Shown here: positions 26,765 through 34,499 of the stretch, in pieces
Position numbering within the stretch: the first letter of the stretch is position 1
Layout: each line of letters starts with the position of its first letter
Assembly (NCBI GenBank): GCA_004144595.1
Contig: SEEM01000014.1
Location: 46,576-110,575, forward strand
Length of the DNA: 64,000 nucleotides
Source of the DNA: Hyphomicrobiales bacterium
GTDB lineage: Bacteria > Pseudomonadota > Alphaproteobacteria > Rhizobiales > Beijerinckiaceae
Direction: 5' to 3'
The notes under the pieces: model-generated
Database searches by the model: none
Seen by the model: only the letters and a program-made list of their open reading frames with translations
Told to the model about the DNA's origin: nothing
Made by a program: the position numbers and the translations under genes

Positions 26765-27694
26765 GTGCAGATCTACCTGCCGATCGCCGAGCTGCCGATC
26801 AGCGTCCTGATGGTTCTCGGCCTGAGTGGTGCGGTGGGCTTCATCTCCGGCCTGTTCGGCGTCGGTGGCGGCTTCCTGCTGACGCCACTGCTGATCTTCC
26901 TCGACATTCCGCCGGCGGTGGCGGTCGCGACGGTCGCGGCGCAGGTCGCGGGCTCCTCGATGACCGGCGTCCTCACCTATCTCCGACGCAAGGCCCTCGA
27001 TCTCAAGCTCGGCGGCGTGCTGGTCAGCGGCGGCATCGTCGGCACCGTGCTCGGCGTGCTGTTCTTCAACACCATGCGCCGGCTCGGCCAGCTCGAGCTC
27101 GTCATCACGCTGTCCTATGTCACCCTGTTCTCGATCATCGGCGGGCTGATGCTCTACGACGCGCTGCGCGCGATGCTGCGCGTCCGGGCCGGGAGGCCGG
27201 CGCGACTGAAGCGGCGCGGCGGCATGCATCCGTGGTGGATGGGCCTGCCCTTCCGCCAGCGCTTCTATCGCTCCGGTCTCTATTGCAGCGTCATTCCCAT
27301 CGCGCTGCTGGCTGTGGTCATCGGCTTCATCGGCGCCGTGCTCGGCGTCGGCGGCGGCTTCATTCTCGTGCCCGGCCTGATCTACTTCTTCCGCATCCCA
27401 CCGGCGGTGGTAGTCGGGACCTCGCTGTTCCAGATCCTGGTGACAATGACCGGCGCGACCCTGCTGCATGCCGTCACCAATCAGTCGGTCGACCTCGTGC
27501 TGGCCGTGCTGCTGCTGGTCGGCGGCGTGATCGGCGCACAGTTCGGCGGGCGCGCGGCGCGCAATCTCAACGTCGAATCCTTCCGCCTGCTGCTGGCGCT
27601 GCTGATCCTGTCGGTCGGCCTGCGTTTTGCCATCGAGCTCTTCATTCCGCCGAGCGAGCCGTTCTCCGTCGTCGTGCCGGAGAGCGGGCGATGA
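26765..27694 (+). CDS. TauE/SafE-family sulfite/anion exporter
   Basis: Predicted inner-membrane exporter of sulfite or organosulfonates, 309 residues with about eight membrane helices in two homologous halves. Each half carries the family signature: GFISGLFGVGGGFLLTPLLI (about residue 28) and GFIGAVLGVGGGFILVPGLI (about 190). The start is a GTG at 26765 with GAGGGG seven bases upstream. The next gene overlaps its stop by four bases (ATGA). The pairing with a TIGR02186 protein is recurrent in alphaproteobacteria; the transported ion is inferred from the family only. Confidence 0.9.
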   Translation: MQIYLPIAELPISVLMVLGLSGAVGFISGLFGVGGGFLLTPLLIFLDIPPAVAVATVAAQVAGSSMTGVLTYLRRKALDLKLGGVLVSGGIVGTVLGVLFFNTMRRLGQLELVITLSYVTLFSIIGGLMLYDALRAMLRVRAGRPARLKRRGGMHPWWMGLPFRQRFYRSGLYCSVIPIALLAVVIGFIGAVLGVGGGFILVPGLIYFFRIPPAVVVGTSLFQILVTMTGATLLHAVTNQSVDLVLAVLLLVGGVIGAQFGGRAARNLNVESFRLLLALLILSVGLRFAIELFIPPSEPFSVVVPESGR

Positions 27695-28461
27695 GATGGC
27701 TTGCTGCAACCCTCGCCGCTTTCGCGATCGCGCTCACCGCCAGCGCGGTCCGGGCCGAGACGCTGATCGCCGCGATGTCGAGCCACCAGATCCAGATCAC
27801 CTCGAACTATACCGGCAGCCAGCTCACGGTGTTCGGGCTGGTCGAGCGCGACGGCCGGACGGTCGCGCGCGGCGACCCCTACGACATCATCGTTACGGTG
27901 CGTGGACCCAAGCGCATGCTGCTGGTGCGCGAGAAAGAGCGGCTGGGTCCGATCTGGATCAACCGGACGCAGCGCCGTTTCCCGGACAATCCCGTCTTCC
28001 TGCACGTCGCCACCAATCGCCCGATCGCTGAGATGATGAGCAACGAGACGGCACAGCGCGACCGCATCGGCCTCGTCAATGCCGAGCGCCCCTCGGGCAG
28101 TTGGGTCGATCTCGATCCCGGCTTGCAGCGCTTCCGCGAAAGCCTCGTGCGGATCATGCAGGGCAAGGATCTCTACGGCTACGAGGAGCGCGGCGTGACA
28201 TTCCTGTCGAGCGCGCTGTTCAGCGCGCCGGTCGATATCCCCGCGACGGCACCGACCGGCTCCTACACCGTCGATATCGTGCTCTATTCCGGCGGGGTGC
28301 CGCTGGCGCGCCAGCAGACCAATTTCGAGGTGATCAAGACCGGCATCGAGCAGCGGCTGGCCCTGGGCGCCTATGACTGGGCGCTGCTCTACGGCCTCGT
28401 TACGGTGCTGCTGGCGCTCTTCCTGGGCTGGAGCGCGAGCGTGATCTTCCGGCGCGACTAG
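27691..28461 (+). CDS. TIGR02186-family exported membrane protein
   Basis: The 256-residue protein has a signal peptide (MRWLAATLAAFAIALTASAVRA, cleaved before ETLIAA), an extracytoplasmic beta-rich domain (about 24-225) and one C-terminal membrane helix (about 230-250; ALLYGLVTVLLALFLGWSA) ending in RRD. Known as a conserved family of unknown function found with TauE/SafE exporters. Its ATG overlaps the exporter stop (ATGA), so the two are translationally coupled and may form one transport unit. It converges on moeA with a four-base overlap of the coding ends. Confidence 0.88.
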   Translation: MRWLAATLAAFAIALTASAVRAETLIAAMSSHQIQITSNYTGSQLTVFGLVERDGRTVARGDPYDIIVTVRGPKRMLLVREKERLGPIWINRTQRRFPDNPVFLHVATNRPIAEMMSNETAQRDRIGLVNAERPSGSWVDLDPGLQRFRESLVRIMQGKDLYGYEERGVTFLSSALFSAPVDIPATAPTGSYTVDIVLYSGGVPLARQQTNFEVIKTGIEQRLALGAYDWALLYGLVTVLLALFLGWSASVIFRRD

Positions 28462-29699
28462 AGAAGCTCGGCATAAGGCAGGAAGGGAGCGCAATCTCCC
28501 GCCTCGACCTGGGCGACATCCTCGGCCAGCACGACAAGCCCATCCGACTGCGCGAGCGAGGCGAGAGATCCCGCGCCCTCGCCACGGTGCTTGCGCGCGA
28601 CGGTGATGCCATCGGCGCCCTGCTCCAGCGATACCCGCAGGAACTCACGCCGGCCCGGCTTCCTGGCATGCGCGAAGCCCAACCTGACCGGCCGGGCTAT
28701 CGGCGGCGCATAGGTTTCGCCAGCCAGCCGGGCGATCAGCGGACGGGCGACGAAGGTGAAACCGACGAAGACCGCGACCGGATTGCCGGGCAGCCCGATG
28801 AACGGCGTGCCGGCGATACTGCCGATCGCGATCGGCTTGCCCGGCTTGATCGCCACGCGCCAGAGATCGAGCCTGCCGCAAGCCTGGACCGCATCCCTGA
28901 CATGATCGGCCTCCCCGACCGAAACGCCGCCGGAGGTGAGCACGAGATCGCAATCGGAAGCCGCCTCGCGCAATCGCGTTTCAAGGCCGGCAGCCTCGTC
29001 GCGCAGGATGCCGAGATCGACGGTGTCGGCGCCGGCCCGCGCCAGCATGGCACGCAGCATGGCCCGGTTGGCGTCGTAGATCGCCGCGGGGCCGAGGGGC
29101 TCGCCTGGCTCCGTCAGCTCGTCGCCGGTCGAGAACAGCGCGACACGCGGGCGCCGACGCACGGTGACGGCGGCCAATCCAAGTGCCGCGAGCAGCCCGA
29201 GATCCGCCGGACGCAGACGCCGCCCCGCCGGCAGCACCTCTTGACCGCGCGCGACATCCTCCCCGGCCAGCCGCAGATTGGCGCCTCGCCTGATCCCCGC
29301 CGGCAGAACGGCCACGCCGTCGCCGGCGACGACATCCTCCTGCATCACGATGGTATCGGCGCCCTTGGGAACCGGCGCGCCGGTGAAGATGCGCCAGGCG
29401 CCATGCTCCAGCGCCGCAGGAGCCTCGCCAGCCATCGTCCGGCCTCGGACAGGCAGGCTGGTCGCGGTGCCGGCCGCGAGGTCGGCGAAACGAATCGCAT
29501 AACCATCGACCGCGGAATTGGCGAAGGGGGGCAAGTCGCGCGGCGCCATCACCGCTTGCGCCAGCACATGGCCATCGGCTTCGGCAAGCGGCAGCTCCAG
29601 CAACCCGGCGACGGGCTGCACGCGCGAGACCGCATCAGCCGCAGCGTCATCGAGTGTGACCAGTCCGGAATCGGTCCGGCCGCCGCCCAACCGCGCCAT
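28458..29699 (-). CDS. moeA: molybdopterin molybdotransferase
   Basis: Inserts molybdate into adenylyl-molybdopterin to make molybdenum cofactor. The 413-residue protein shows the MoeA N-terminal segment PPFANSAVDGYAIR, the MPT-binding domain with RPRVALFSTGDEL (about residue 180) and TSGGVSVGEADHVRDAV (about 255), and LPGNPVAVFVGF with the C-terminal domain IV. A nearby TTG is also in frame, but the ATG at 29699 is preferred. It is divergent from the TusA-like gene and shares the neighbourhood with mobA (31.7 kb), so cofactor genes cluster here. Confidence 0.94.
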   Translation of the reverse strand: MARLGGGRTDSGLVTLDDAAADAVSRVQPVAGLLELPLAEADGHVLAQAVMAPRDLPPFANSAVDGYAIRFADLAAGTATSLPVRGRTMAGEAPAALEHGAWRIFTGAPVPKGADTIVMQEDVVAGDGVAVLPAGIRRGANLRLAGEDVARGQEVLPAGRRLRPADLGLLAALGLAAVTVRRRPRVALFSTGDELTEPGEPLGPAAIYDANRAMLRAMLARAGADTVDLGILRDEAAGLETRLREAASDCDLVLTSGGVSVGEADHVRDAVQACGRLDLWRVAIKPGKPIAIGSIAGTPFIGLPGNPVAVFVGFTFVARPLIARLAGETYAPPIARPVRLGFAHARKPGRREFLRVSLEQGADGITVARKHRGEGAGSLASLAQSDGLVVLAEDVAQVEAGDCAPFLPYAELL

Positions 29700-29851
29700 C
29701 AAGGCCCTCGCCTGCTTCGGCTGCCCGACCGCATCGCCACCCGGCTCCTCCCGCTCGACCGTCTCTTCATCGACGTCGGCACGGGCGGGGTCAAGCGACC
29801 TGCGTCAAGGCAGCGGTTGCCGCGCCCCGAACTGCCGTCCTATGAAACAGC

Positions 29852-30109
29852 ATGATGATGACGGCCCCGGCGGGCGCGACCCTCGCTCCGATCCCGCTAG
29901 ACCTGCGCGGCCTGAAATGCCCGCTTCCGGTGCTGCGCGTCCGCAAGGCGCTGGCCGCAGCGCGGGCGGGCACGCTCCTCATCGTGCAGTGCACCGACCC
30001 GATGGCGGCGATCGACCTGCCCAATCTCGTGCGGGAAACCGGCGACATCATCGAGCAGCAGGGGGATGCGGACGGCGCCCTCGTCTTCCATATCCGCAAG
30101 GCCGACTGA
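29852..30109 (+). CDS. TusA-like sulfurtransferase
   Basis: Small 85-residue sulfur-carrier protein. The TusA/SirA motif CPLPVLRVRKAL (Cys near residue 24) is intact and is the persulfide site in this family. The C-terminal half (IDLPNLVRETGDIIEQQ) completes the two-layer alpha/beta fold. Three consecutive ATG codons start it. It lies 27 bases before ApbC, pointing to a role in sulfur relay for Fe-S or molybdenum-cofactor assembly; tRNA thiolation is also possible. No TusBCD partners are in the window. Confidence 0.88.
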   Translation: MMMTAPAGATLAPIPLDLRGLKCPLPVLRVRKALAAARAGTLLIVQCTDPMAAIDLPNLVRETGDIIEQQGDADGALVFHIRKAD

Positions 30110-30136
30110 AACCGTGAGTGAACGGAGTCCAACGAC

Positions 30137-31252
30137 GTGACCGTCTCCCAAGCCGATATCCTGCGGGCGCTCGAACTGGTGAAGTTGCCGGCGAGCGGAC
30201 AGTCGCTCGCCGCCTCCGGCCGTATCGGCGATATCCTCGTCGACGGCGGCAAGGTGATTTTCTCGATCGGCATCGACGCGACCGAGGCGGCGGCGATGGA
30301 GCCGGTGCGCAAGGCGGCCGAAAGCGCCGTCGGCGGCCTGCCCGGCGTGACGCAGGTCCTGGTCGGGCTGACCGCGGACAAGGCCGGGCCCTCGGCCGGC
30401 ATGCAGGCCCGCCAGCAGGCGCAACGTCCGGGGCCCGGCGGCCCGCCCAGGCCGGCCGGCGTGCCGGGCGTCAAGCAGATCATCGCCGTCGCCAGCGGCA
30501 AGGGCGGCGTCGGCAAATCGACGACCGCAGCCAATCTCGCCGTGGCGCTCGCGACGCTCGGCCTCAAGGTCGGCGTGCTCGATTCCGACATCTACGGCCC
30601 GTCCATGCCGAAGATCTTCGGCATCACCGGCAAGCCGCAGATCGTCTCGGGCCGCACGCTCGCGCCGATGGAGGCCTATGGTCTCAAGGTGATGTCGATC
30701 GGCTTCCTCGTCGACGAGGAGACCCCGATGATCTGGCGCGGGCCGATGGTGATCTCGGCGATCACACAAATGCTGCGCGAGGTCACCTGGGGCGAACTCG
30801 ACGTGCTGGTCGTCGACATGCCGCCCGGCACCGGCGACGCCCAACTCACCATGGCCCAGCAGGTGCCGCTTGCCGGCGCCGTCATCGTCTCGACGCCGCA
30901 GGACCTTGCTTTGCTCGACGCGCGCCGCGGCGTCGCGATGTTCAGGAAGGTTGCGGTGCCGATCCTCGGCCTCGTCGAGAACATGAGCTATTTCACCTGC
31001 CCGGCCTGCGGGCATCGCTCCGACATCTTCGCCCATGGCGGCGCCCGGCACGAGGCCGAGCGGCTCGGCATCCCCTTCCTCGGCGAGATCCCGCTGGCCA
31101 TGCCGATCCGCGAGACCTCCGACGGCGGCCGGCCGATCGTCGCCAGCGACCCCGCGAGCGCCCATGCCAAGGCCTATGTCGCATTGGCGCGGCAGGTGCA
31201 GGCCAGCCTCGGCGGCGCAGTGCGGGCAGCCCCGCGCATCGTCATCGAGTAG
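30137..31252 (+). CDS. Mrp/ApbC-family Fe-S cluster carrier ATPase
   Basis: P-loop ATPase of 371 residues that carries and delivers [4Fe-4S] clusters. The N-terminal MIP18/DUF59-like domain (about 1-85) is followed by a Pro/Gly linker, then the deviant Walker A ASGKGGVGKST (about residue 118), switch motifs SDIYGPSMPKIFG and DMPPGTGDAQL, and the cluster-binding CXXC in YFTCPACGH (about 290). GTG start with GGAG nine bases upstream. It follows the TusA-like gene by 27 bases. Fusion of the MIP18 domain to the ATPase is usual in alphaproteobacterial homologues. Confidence 0.93.
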   Translation: MTVSQADILRALELVKLPASGQSLAASGRIGDILVDGGKVIFSIGIDATEAAAMEPVRKAAESAVGGLPGVTQVLVGLTADKAGPSAGMQARQQAQRPGPGGPPRPAGVPGVKQIIAVASGKGGVGKSTTAANLAVALATLGLKVGVLDSDIYGPSMPKIFGITGKPQIVSGRTLAPMEAYGLKVMSIGFLVDEETPMIWRGPMVISAITQMLREVTWGELDVLVVDMPPGTGDAQLTMAQQVPLAGAVIVSTPQDLALLDARRGVAMFRKVAVPILGLVENMSYFTCPACGHRSDIFAHGGARHEAERLGIPFLGEIPLAMPIRETSDGGRPIVASDPASAHAKAYVALARQVQASLGGAVRAAPRIVIE

Positions 31253-31278
31253 CGCCGGTCGCAAGTGGTGACGGCGGC

Positions 31279-31312
31279 TTGACACACCGATCAAATTGTT
31301 CTTCTTTTGTTC
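31279..31312 (+). promoter_or_regulatory. candidate promoter overlapping a LexA-type box (GTTC-N7-GTTC)
   Basis: TTGACA at 31279-31284 is a good -35 element; a weak T-rich -10 lies 17 bases on. GTTC at 31298-31301 and GTTC at 31309-31312 are seven bases apart, the direct-repeat consensus of the alphaproteobacterial LexA box. The box sits 22 bases before the SRPBCC start and covers the expected -10. The match is exact over the eight defined bases, but this motif can occur by chance. Confidence 0.5.
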
Positions 31313-31334
31313 TTTATCTGAAAGGACGAAAGCC

Positions 31335-31736
31335 ATGGCCGTCCATCGCGCCCGCCATATCGGGATCGGCATCGACCGCCCGGTGGAGGAGGTCTATGCC
31401 TTCCTCGCCGACCCCGTGAATTTTCCGCGCTGGGCTGCAGGGCTCGGCCACAGCTTCGTGCCGGTCGAGGGCATGACCTGGCGGGCCGAGACGCCGATGG
31501 GGCCGATGCGCATCCTGTTCAGCGAGCCGAACAATCACGGCGTGCTCGATCACGCCGTCATTCCCGATCACGGCCCGGCGATGCACAATCCGATGCGAGT
31601 CGTCGCCAATGGCGACGGGGCGGAGGTCGTCTTCACGCTGTTCCAGCGCGACGGGATGTCGGACGACGAGATGGCCCGGGATGCCGCCATGGTCAGCCGC
31701 GACCTGGCGGGGCTGAAGGCGCTGCTGGAGGGTTAG
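31335..31736 (+). CDS. SRPBCC-family (START-like) protein
   Basis: The 133-residue protein has the SRPBCC/polyketide-cyclase fold: IDRPVEEVYAFLADPVNFPRWAAG near the start, a central beta-sheet and a long C-terminal helix (MARDAAMVSRDLAGLKALLEG). Proteins of this type bind lipids or other hydrophobic ligands; no specific ligand can be named. The ATG at 31335 has AAAGGA upstream. A LexA-type box lies in its promoter, which would place it in the SOS response, an unusual setting for this fold. It converges on mobA, seven bases apart. Confidence 0.82.
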   Translation: MAVHRARHIGIGIDRPVEEVYAFLADPVNFPRWAAGLGHSFVPVEGMTWRAETPMGPMRILFSEPNNHGVLDHAVIPDHGPAMHNPMRVVANGDGAEVVFTLFQRDGMSDDEMARDAAMVSRDLAGLKALLEG

Positions 31737-31743
31737 CCGCCGG

Positions 31744-32361
31744 TCAGGGCGCTGCTGCGGCCAGCCGCTCGGCTTCGGCGAGGTCCTCGGGCGTGTTCAC
31801 ATTCAAGAAGGGATCGACGGGCTCCGCCGGCCACTCCGCAACGGCGACACCATGGCCGTTGGTCCAGCGGCCGAGCCTGCGTTCTCCTGCGGCCAATGCC
31901 CGGCGCAGGTCCTCCCGCAAGGAGACCGGCCAGAGGCCGATGGCGTGATGCTGCTGCCCACCCGAGGCGGCACAGGCGAGCCGCGTGCCGGCGGCAGCCC
32001 TAGCCTGATGGAGGCGCGCGGCGAGATCGCTGGGAATGAACGGCGTGTCGGCAGCGACGCTGAGCACCCACTCGGCTTGCGGTCTGCGCGCGGCGATCCA
32101 GTCGAGCCCGGCGAGGATGCCTGCAAGAGGCCCGGCGAAATCCGGCACCGTATCGGCGACGATCGGCAGGCCGAAACCGGCCAGGCGTGCGGGATCGCCG
32201 TTGGCGTTGAGCAGGAGAGCGTCGCACTGGCCACGCAGGCGATCGATGACATGGGCGAGGATCGGCTGGCCGGCGAGCAGCTTCAGCGCCTTGTCGCCGC
32301 CGCCCATCCGCCGGGCGAGGCCGCCCGCGAGAATGAGCCCGATCGTCGGCGGCTCCATCAT
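31744..32361 (-). CDS. mobA: molybdenum cofactor guanylyltransferase
   Basis: Links GMP to molybdopterin, giving the MGD cofactor of DMSO-reductase-family enzymes. The 205-residue nucleotidyltransferase has LAGGLARRMGGGDKAL (GTP-binding loop, about residue 11), NANGDP, the metal-binding AADTPFIP (about residue 102) and the terminal NVNTPEDLAEAE typical of MobA. Two adjacent ATG codons are possible starts. It follows the DUF2478 gene by nine bases and should be cotranscribed with it. With moeA at 28.5 kb it forms a local molybdenum cofactor cluster. Confidence 0.92.
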   Translation of the reverse strand: MMEPPTIGLILAGGLARRMGGGDKALKLLAGQPILAHVIDRLRGQCDALLLNANGDPARLAGFGLPIVADTVPDFAGPLAGILAGLDWIAARRPQAEWVLSVAADTPFIPSDLAARLHQARAAAGTRLACAASGGQQHHAIGLWPVSLREDLRRALAAGERRLGRWTNGHGVAVAEWPAEPVDPFLNVNTPEDLAEAERLAAAAP

Positions 32362-32370
32362 GCCGTTCGA

Positions 32371-32886
32371 TCAGGCCGCGATGGCCGTCGCGGCCAGCGC
32401 CCAGCGCTCCACGGCCTCTTCGTCGACAGGCAATTCCTGCCAGTCGTCGCCGGCGAACTCCCGCCAGGCCGGTAGGAAGTCGCTGCGCACGGCGATCAAA
32501 AGCGGCACGCCTGCGAGCAGCGCGCCGGCGATCTCCTGCCGCAGGCCCTCGCCCACGGCCTCCTGCTTGCCGAAGCGGTTGACGATGACGAGATCGGCGC
32601 GCCCGGCCAGCGCATCGGAGAAAGCCACTGCCGCAGCGGCGAGACCGGCCGCGTCGAGATGGCAGCCGGAGGCACCGGCGCCGAGATCCTGGCTGATCGG
32701 GAAACGTCGGCCGCTTGCAACGTCCTCCAGCGACATCGCCATGCAGCGGTCGTCGCAAGTCGCGTCGTTGTGCTGGACCACGCCGCCGAGGCGCAGGCCC
32801 TGCCGCTTCAGCCTGGCGACGAGGCCATGCATGAAGGCATCGATCGCAAAGCCGCTCGCAAAGGGGATGGCTGCCAGCATGGTCAT
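32371..32886 (-). CDS. DUF2478 family protein (degenerate NTPase-like)
   Basis: The 171-residue protein looks like THEP1-type P-loop nucleotidases in overall layout, but the N-terminal loop (IPFASGFAIDAFMHGLV) lacks a Gly-Lys-Ser/Thr, so nucleotide binding is doubtful. FGKQEAVGEGLRQEIAGA and PLLIAVR mark the later strands. DUF2478 proteins are often encoded with mobA or molybdate transport genes, and here it precedes mobA by nine bases, which suggests a role in molybdenum cofactor metabolism. ATG at 32886 chosen over an upstream GTG at 32901; function unproven. Confidence 0.75.
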   Translation of the reverse strand: MTMLAAIPFASGFAIDAFMHGLVARLKRQGLRLGGVVQHNDATCDDRCMAMSLEDVASGRRFPISQDLGAGASGCHLDAAGLAAAAVAFSDALAGRADLVIVNRFGKQEAVGEGLRQEIAGALLAGVPLLIAVRSDFLPAWREFAGDDWQELPVDEEAVERWALAATAIAA

Positions 32887-33051
32887 GCCGGTTTCTCTCA
32901 CGAACGCCGCCGCTCCACCAGAGGCGATGGCGCGGCGTGCGCCGACGATCCTGCCGGAGAGATGCCGCGACAGTGTTGCGCCGTACCTACAGTCGGGCGA
33001 GCCCGCGCCCGCTAGGGTAAAGACCTAGGCCTGTGACATCAACCAGAACGC

Positions 33052-34308
33052 ATGATCCGAAACAACGCCAAAGCCCCGCTCGACCCGGCCACCGACGCCG
33101 CGCTGCTGCTGCGGCGCATCGGCTTCGGCACGCTGGCGCTGTTCCTGCCGCTGGCCGCACTGGTCTCGCGCCGGGCCGCCGTGGTGCTGGTTCCGATCGG
33201 CATCGCGCTGCTGATCATCGCGGCTTTGATCGAGGACCCTCGCAAGTTCGTCGGCACGCTCCGTGCGCTTCTGATCAGCCGCCCCGGCCTGATCCTGATC
33301 GGGCTGATCGCCTGGGCCTTCCTGTCGCTGGTCTGGAGCCCGTTCCCGGCGGGGGCGGCCGAGAAGGCCGGCAATCTCATGCTCGCAGCCGTGCTCGGCT
33401 TCGTCGGCCTCTCGACCCTGCCCGAGCGGATGCGCTCCTCGAACCTCAACCTGGTCGCGCTCGGCACCGGCAGCGCCGGCATCTTCGCGCTCGGGCTGAT
33501 CGCGGTCGCGGCGCTGCGCCATGCCGAGACACCGCCCGGGGCCGTCGAGCGCGGCGTCTCGATCATCCTGATCATGGCCTGGCCGGCGCTGGCCTGGCTG
33601 CTCTCGCGTGAACGCGGATTGAGCGCGCTCGGGCTGGCGCTCGTCGTGACGCTGCTGGCGCTGACGCGATTCGAGGACGGCGAGACACTGGCGATGATTT
33701 TCGGCGCGGTCGCCTTCGGCGCGGTCACCGCCAGCCCCGAACGAGCGACGCAGATCATCGCGGCGATCGTCGCGGGGCTGATGCTGTTCGCCCCGGTCCT
33801 GCCCTTCCTGATGGCGCCGCTGGTCGCGATCCTGCCCGACAGTGCCGATGGTTTCGCGCAGATGCTCTCGATCTGGGCGGATGTGATCCGGCAATCGCCG
33901 ATCGAGGTGATCACCGGGCATGGCCTCGATACCGTCCTGCGCGGGCAGATGAACGGCACCTTGCCGCAGCCCGCTCCGGCGACGCTGCTGTTCGAGACCT
34001 GGTATGAGCTCGGGCTCGTCGGGGCCGCGGCCGGCGCGGCCTGCCTGTATTTCGCGATCCGCGCCGCCGGGCGCATGACCGGAGCGCTGGCCGCCGGCGG
34101 CGTCGCCGCCTTCACCACGGCCTTCGCGCTCAGCGTCTTCGGCTTCGCGCCGCTGCTGCCATGGTGGCTGATGACGCTGACGGCCGTGATGCTCCTGTTC
34201 GGCGCGATCGCCCGAGGCCAGTACCGGACCGACCGTCCCGCCGTGCCGCTGCCGACGCGCACGCCCAATCATGTGCGCCCGAAAGCCGGTCCGCCGCCGC
34301 GCACCTAG
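33052..34308 (+). CDS. polytopic membrane protein, O-antigen ligase/polymerase-like
   Basis: The 418-residue protein has ten or more predicted membrane helices. The long loop before the last helices contains SPIEVITGHGLDTVLRG and TLLFETWYELGLVGA, matching the Wzy_C/WaaL pattern (a loop with Gly-His-Gly, then a Trp-Tyr/Phe-Glu helix). This suggests O-antigen ligase or polysaccharide polymerase function, acting from the periplasmic face. No other polysaccharide genes are in the window. Arg-rich tail. The stop lies inside a perfect palindrome at 34308. Family assignment is from visual motifs only. Confidence 0.6.
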   Translation: MIRNNAKAPLDPATDAALLLRRIGFGTLALFLPLAALVSRRAAVVLVPIGIALLIIAALIEDPRKFVGTLRALLISRPGLILIGLIAWAFLSLVWSPFPAGAAEKAGNLMLAAVLGFVGLSTLPERMRSSNLNLVALGTGSAGIFALGLIAVAALRHAETPPGAVERGVSIILIMAWPALAWLLSRERGLSALGLALVVTLLALTRFEDGETLAMIFGAVAFGAVTASPERATQIIAAIVAGLMLFAPVLPFLMAPLVAILPDSADGFAQMLSIWADVIRQSPIEVITGHGLDTVLRGQMNGTLPQPAPATLLFETWYELGLVGAAAGAACLYFAIRAAGRMTGALAAGGVAAFTTAFALSVFGFAPLLPWWLMTLTAVMLLFGAIARGQYRTDRPAVPLPTRTPNHVRPKAGPPPRT

Positions 34309-34344
34309 AGTATCGGACTGAATACCGTATTCAGTCCGATACTC
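34308..34344. repeat. perfect 18-base-arm palindrome after the ligase-like gene
   Basis: GAGTATCGGACTGAATAC and its exact inverse complement are separated by one base. It could fold into a hairpin with about 16 paired bases and a five-base loop. No T-run follows, so it is not a classical terminator, though it may protect or terminate the transcript. Its first base is the last base of the stop codon. Confidence 0.8.
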
Positions 34345-34359
34345 CAGGCCTTTGATGTT

Positions 34360-34409
34360 GCATCGGCTTTTCCCGAAAGCCGCGCACCACCTTTTAGGCC
34401 GATGCTCTA
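34360..34409. repeat. palindromic intergenic repeat, family D, copy 2
   Basis: Bounded by GCATCGGC and GCCGATGC in inverted orientation, with an internal core beginning TTTTCCCGAAAGCCGCGC. It matches the copy at 3869-3917. It lies directly after the perfect palindrome, between the ligase-like and dehydratase genes. Confidence 0.7.
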
Positions 34410-34499
34410 GCTGCCCGGATGGCCGGCGCTTGACGGCCAGGCATCCGCCGCGCTCTCGTGCCGCCGGATCGGAATCGCCCGGCAGAGGATTGAAGTGCC

